Shown here piece after piece: positions 5,654 to 8,007 of a stretch of DNA of 8,007 nucleotides. Location: the NCBI GenBank assembly GCA_023265495.1, contig JAHFTP010000076.1:1-8007 (forward strand), given 5' to 3'. The notes beneath the pieces are model-generated. The model worked only from the letters and a program-made list of their open reading frames with translations, ran no database searches and was not told the origin of the DNA. The DNA is from Chlamydiota bacterium (lineage in GTDB: Bacteria > Chlamydiota > Chlamydiia > Chlamydiales > Rhabdochlamydiaceae). Each line of letters opens with the position of its first letter. Position 1 is the stretch's first letter. The translations under genes were made by a program, and so were the position numbers.

Positions 5654-6419
5654 CTTCGCTCATTATTTTTTCCAGTTCTCTGTGGAGGACTTGCAGGTCT
5701 TCTTTGCTTTGGATGGCCATAGGAAAAGACCATTTCCCCTTTATCTCTTTGGGCAGCCGAGCCAGTTGCTTGGTAATATCCACAAAGACGGCAAACGTAA
5801 TTTCACCAGTCAACTCTTCCATCAATGCCTTCACTTGCTCGTAAACGGGCCGAAGACAAGATTTCTCCTCCTCTATAAATAGAGTCCTATCTGAAAACAC
5901 TCCTCTTGGTGACCGGCCGAAGGCCTGAGTCTCAAGACTGTCTCCTGACATGTACTCGTCAAAAAAACCTCCTAAAGATAATAGGTCCCCATCGACACCT
6001 AAAGAGCATCCTAAAAGGGGATCGTATTCTAAAAGCAACTTTGCCTCAAACAGCTTTTCGGCGAGACGGCGCAAATCCATCACCTTGGAATTGAGATCAG
6101 AAAATCCCGGATGGGTCTCCGACATTTCCCTACCTGTAATCAGAGCCACTCGGTCTGCTTCTATACGCTCAATATCTTGCATCAAAGTGGAGATTCTTTT
6201 GACAATCGCGCTATAGACATCTCTACACGTCTCTGCAGTATCCAGTAAACGCAAAACTCCCTCTTTGCAATCGACAGGAAGATCGGAAAACGTTCCGCAT
6301 ATTTGGCCGACCCCTCCCCCTATAGCACGGTGGACAGCAAGCGGATCTCTAGGTTTTCTTGTGAGTCGATAACTATCGTCAGAACTTGAAGAGCTTCCTA
6401 CTCGGTAAGGTCCTGTCAT
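5637..6419 (-). CDS. Unknown 260-residue soluble protein
   Basis: The start at 6419 has an AGGGGG ribosome-binding motif 7 bases upstream, after which the frame runs 260 residues without interruption. The N-terminus is short, polar and disordered-looking, with a five-serine run (9-13) followed by Asp. A Gly-rich patch (34-38) comes next. Residues about 55-95 and 105-132 are amphipathic helices rich in charged residues, and the C-terminal third (185-260) is also helical. No signal peptide, membrane segment or known catalytic motif is visible, and it does not align with the paralogue pair. It is divergent from the Fic gene (89 bases between the ATG codons) and convergent with the Nudix gene. 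Sharing a promoter region with Fic could mean coordinated expression, but that is a guess. Function unknown. Confidence 0.8.
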   Translation of the reverse strand: MTGPYRVGSSSSSDDSYRLTRKPRDPLAVHRAIGGGVGQICGTFSDLPVDCKEGVLRLLDTAETCRDVYSAIVKRISTLMQDIERIEADRVALITGREMSETHPGFSDLNSKVMDLRRLAEKLFEAKLLLEYDPLLGCSLGVDGDLLSLGGFFDEYMSGDSLETQAFGRSPRGVFSDRTLFIEEEKSCLRPVYEQVKALMEELTGEITFAVFVDITKQLARLPKEIKGKWSFPMAIQSKEDLQVLHRELEKIMSEVIEDL

Positions 6420-6508
6420 TTTTTATCCCCCTAAAATAATAAGGGCGAAGTTCTACCATCAACACACACTTGCTTTCAAATCTTTTTTTCCTTAAAAACC
6501 ATTCTCAT
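6420..6508. promoter_or_regulatory. Short divergent intergenic region between the unknown gene and Fic
   Basis: These 89 bases must hold the promoters of both divergent genes unless transcription starts inside a neighbour. A TAAAAT (6432-6437) could serve as a plus-strand -10, but no good -35 stands in front of it. The plus-strand leader has no clear Shine-Dalgarno before the ATG at 6509. Confidence 0.3.
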
Positions 6509-7579
6509 ATGGAAAAAATACGCATCCTCCACCCACCGCCTCTGCCGATGAAAGGGCTATGTTTTTCTGCCTTGCAACAGGATAAGAAAAAAGCCCTGCA
6601 AGGGTTGAATCTTTTGCGCAAAACTTTTGCATTATTTCCATGCAAAAAGGCCATCAAATGCATTTTTGCAATCGAAGAGGCAAGGTATTCTTTGGAGTTC
6701 CAGCAGGTCATCCCTTCTTTAGAAAAGTGCTACCTCTACTTATACCTGCAAAAAGAGGGAAACCCTCTGATGAGACCTGTAGCTAACTACCTATCCGCCC
6801 TGCAATACATGCAAAAAACACCACCAAAACGTCTCTCCATTGCCTATCTAGAAAGGCTCCACGCTCTCATAGAAAAAGACTCTACCATCTCCCCAAGTGA
6901 TATTGGACATATAAGGACACGGCAAAACTGGATAGGCCCGGAGAACTGCTCCTTGGAGGAGGCTTATTTTATCCCCCCGCCTGCAGAAACTGTTCCTACC
7001 TCACTTCAAAATGCCCTGCAGTATTTTGCTTTTGAAGCAAAAGATCCTCTTATCCGGCTCCCCCTTTTTTTCTCTTATTTTTTACTCATCCATCCCTTCA
7101 TGGATGCCAACGGCAGAATAGCAAGGCTTCTTATTCCCTTATTTCTTACAAAAGCCAAGTTGCTTCAAGCCGGGCCACTAACTTTAAGTAGATATTTTTT
7201 CAAAAACAGAAAAAGATATCTAAACAAGTTGCTGTTTGTTTCCACAAAAAAACAATGGGAAGAGTGGATCCTTTTTTTCTTACGTGGAATAGAAGAGCAA
7301 TGTACCTATCAGGTGGCTGTGATCCATGCCCTACAAAGGCTCTATGAGAAGCTGCTGGCTACTGTGAGCTGCAAAAACCAAAAAAAACTTCTGTTTTTCC
7401 TTATGGAAAATCCTGTGTTTACTCTCGGTACATTCAGAGAGAAGTTTACTGATCTAGAAACAAAACAAGCCCTGCAGATGCTTTGCAAGAAGAAGATTGT
7501 TGTAATGAAGAAAAAAAACAACAAAACAATCTACGTATTTTCCGCATTTTTTCAAAAAATAAAAAACCCAGCTTTATAG
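6509..7579 (+). CDS. Fic-domain protein (probable AMP transferase) with C-terminal winged-helix-like region
   Basis: Counting from the ATG at 6509 gives 356 residues; a TTG at 6470 in the same frame would add 13. Neither has a clear Shine-Dalgarno, and ATG is preferred. The Fic motif HPFMDANGRIAR (195-206) has the catalytic His195, the Asp199 that normally binds metal, and Arg203. It carries Ala where Gly is commonest. RTRQNWIG (136-143) and FIPPP (154-158) match the flap region of Fic_N-type proteins, and LTLSRYF, then WEEWILFFL (250-258), complete the fold. Residues about 287-347 look like a winged helix. Fic enzymes of this kind usually transfer AMP to a Ser, Thr or Tyr hydroxyl. The N-terminal helix that normally holds an (S/T)xxxE(G/N) inhibitory motif reads EEARYSLEF (56-64) and does not fit it. 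There is no signal peptide, so export, if any, would need another route. Confidence 0.92.
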   Translation: MEKIRILHPPPLPMKGLCFSALQQDKKKALQGLNLLRKTFALFPCKKAIKCIFAIEEARYSLEFQQVIPSLEKCYLYLYLQKEGNPLMRPVANYLSALQYMQKTPPKRLSIAYLERLHALIEKDSTISPSDIGHIRTRQNWIGPENCSLEEAYFIPPPAETVPTSLQNALQYFAFEAKDPLIRLPLFFSYFLLIHPFMDANGRIARLLIPLFLTKAKLLQAGPLTLSRYFFKNRKRYLNKLLFVSTKKQWEEWILFFLRGIEEQCTYQVAVIHALQRLYEKLLATVSCKNQKKLLFFLMENPVFTLGTFREKFTDLETKQALQMLCKKKIVVMKKKNNKTIYVFSAFFQKIKNPAL

Positions 7580-7593
7580 AAGCCGGGTTTTTT
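7561..7593. terminator. Bidirectional intrinsic terminator overlapping the Fic stop codon
   Basis: AAAAAACCC-a-GCTT (7561-7574) pairs with AAGC-c-GGGTTTTTT (7580-7593) around a TATAG loop; the only unpaired stem position is A7570 opposite C7584. The TAG in the loop (7577-7579) is the Fic stop codon. The T-tract on the right ends plus-strand transcripts, and the A-tract on the left gives a T-tract to minus-strand transcripts from the histone-like gene, whose stop lies 22 bases away. Confidence 0.9.
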
Positions 7594-7614
7594 ATTTTCA
7601 GACTACAACAAAGG

Positions 7615-7782
7615 TTACCCTTTGATTGCTCCGCCTGTGCCCATCATTGCTGTTTTCTTCTTGGCAGAAGACTTTTTCTTTGCAGGCGCCCTTTTTTTAG
7701 CTGGAGCTCTTTTTGCTGCTTTTTTCTTTGCTGGTGCTCTTTTCTTTGCAGGAGCTCTTTTTGCTGCTTTCTTTTTAGCCAT
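7615..7782 (-). CDS. Small Hc2-like histone-type protein, 55 residues
   Basis: The ATG at 7782 is preferred over one at 7809 because AAAGAGG stands 4 bases before it. The product has 55 residues. MAKKK is followed by two identical 16-residue units (AAKRAPAKKRAPAKKK, residues 6-21 and 22-37), then SSAKKK and a short Gly-containing tail, TAMMGTGGAIKG. The Lys/Arg/Ala/Pro composition with no acidic residue is that of the chlamydial Hc2 histone H1-like group, which binds and compacts DNA in the infectious stage. It is much shorter than typical Hc2 proteins, most of whose length is such repeats. A disordered nucleic-acid-binding protein of another group is possible but less likely. It shares the bidirectional terminator with Fic. 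It has no room for a globular domain. Confidence 0.8.
   Translation of the reverse strand: MAKKKAAKRAPAKKRAPAKKKAAKRAPAKKRAPAKKKSSAKKKTAMMGTGGAIKG
7672..7767 (-). repeat. 48-bp tandem duplication inside the histone-like gene
   Basis: Units 7720-7767 and 7672-7719 each encode the same 16 residues. The two 48-base units differ at seven positions, all synonymous. The duplication is therefore old enough to have drifted, while the protein repeat has been held constant. Confidence 0.9.
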
Positions 7783-7955
7783 ATTTCCTCTTTGTTTTCT
7801 AAAATCCACGTTTCTCGGAAAAATTGATTTTTTCCTATTACGAGCTCAAATTCCCACGAACTTTTTTTTTAATCAATAGGGAATGTCAAAATTTATCATT
7901 TTTTTTTGAAAACCATTTTTTTTGCTAGGCAATCTTGTTTACGCAAAAAGCAAAA
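7783..7955. other. AT-rich intergenic region between divergent genes
   Basis: No gene seen. It must carry the promoter of the histone-like gene on the minus strand. ATTCCC (7850-7855) and GGGAAT (7879-7884) form an inverted repeat with a 23-base spacer, a weak operator or hairpin candidate. TTGAAA at 7906-7911 is a possible plus-strand -35, but no good -10 follows. Confidence 0.5.
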
Positions 7956-8007
7956 ATGCAGTACAGAGAAAGTATGGAAAAAGGAAAACACCTCTGGTAC
8001 AACCTCT
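7956..8007 (+). CDS. Possible start of a gene running off the right edge
   Basis: From ATG 7956 the frame reads MQYRESMEKGKHLWYNL and is still open at the window end. A second in-frame ATG at 7974 may be the real start. Neither has a strong ribosome-binding site. Seventeen residues are too few to identify anything. Confidence 0.35.
   Translation, partial: MQYRESMEKGKHLWYNL

Noticed and set aside
7509..7593. Long A-runs near the end of the Fic gene as a sign of a frameshift.
   Set aside because: The reading frame stays consistent through the Lys/Asn-rich end of the winged-helix region to a stop within a terminator.
7483..7879. Plus-strand open frames rich in Phe, Ala and Cys that look like membrane segments.
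   Set aside because: They are the complement of the Lys/Ala repeats of the histone-like gene; the minus-strand frame has a Shine-Dalgarno and a meaningful repeat structure.
1..8007. tRNA, rRNA or riboswitch.
   Set aside because: No tRNA-like cloverleaf, rRNA segment or known riboswitch core was noticed in the intergenic stretches.

Overview
The window most likely comes from a chlamydia-like bacterium (phylum Chlamydiota, environmental or Parachlamydiales type). The best evidence is a small Lys/Ala/Pro-rich protein of the chlamydial Hc2 histone type at the right. A Fic enzyme, an exported Nudix protein, helical proteins of unknown family and an AT-rich tract upstream of the second paralogue fit an obligate intracellular lifestyle. 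The genus cannot be fixed from this sequence, and the phylum call is an inference.

Layout, left to right. Positions 1-717 hold the 3' part of a gene whose start is off the window. It is a paralogue of the complete gene at 3196-4491. The two copies share scattered blocks, a nearly identical C-terminal tail, and a matching intrinsic terminator just after each stop codon. A structured repeat of about 80 bp follows each copy, and a third repeat copy lies at 1003-1090. Between the paralogues, on the minus strand, are a BON-domain MscS-type mechanosensitive channel (1106-2464) and a truncated transposase remnant (2516-2890). An AT-rich, promoter-bearing tract of about 300 bp comes before the second paralogue.

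Right half. A Nudix hydrolase with an N-terminal signal sequence (4781-5653) converges on, and overlaps by 17 bp, an unrecognised 260-residue minus-strand gene (5637-6419). That gene is divergent from a Fic-domain protein (about 6509-7579). The Fic stop codon sits in the loop of a bidirectional terminator that also serves the 55-residue histone-like gene read from the other side (7615-7782). At the right edge a short open frame may be the start of another gene.

How the genes relate. Most genes appear to be single transcription units with alternating strands, so no operon can be argued. The recurring theme is duplication: a tandem-duplicated unknown family with its 3' flank, a dispersed structured repeat, and an internally duplicated histone-like protein. 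The paralogue family plus its repeat is the best candidate for something undescribed. A role in host interaction is only an inference.
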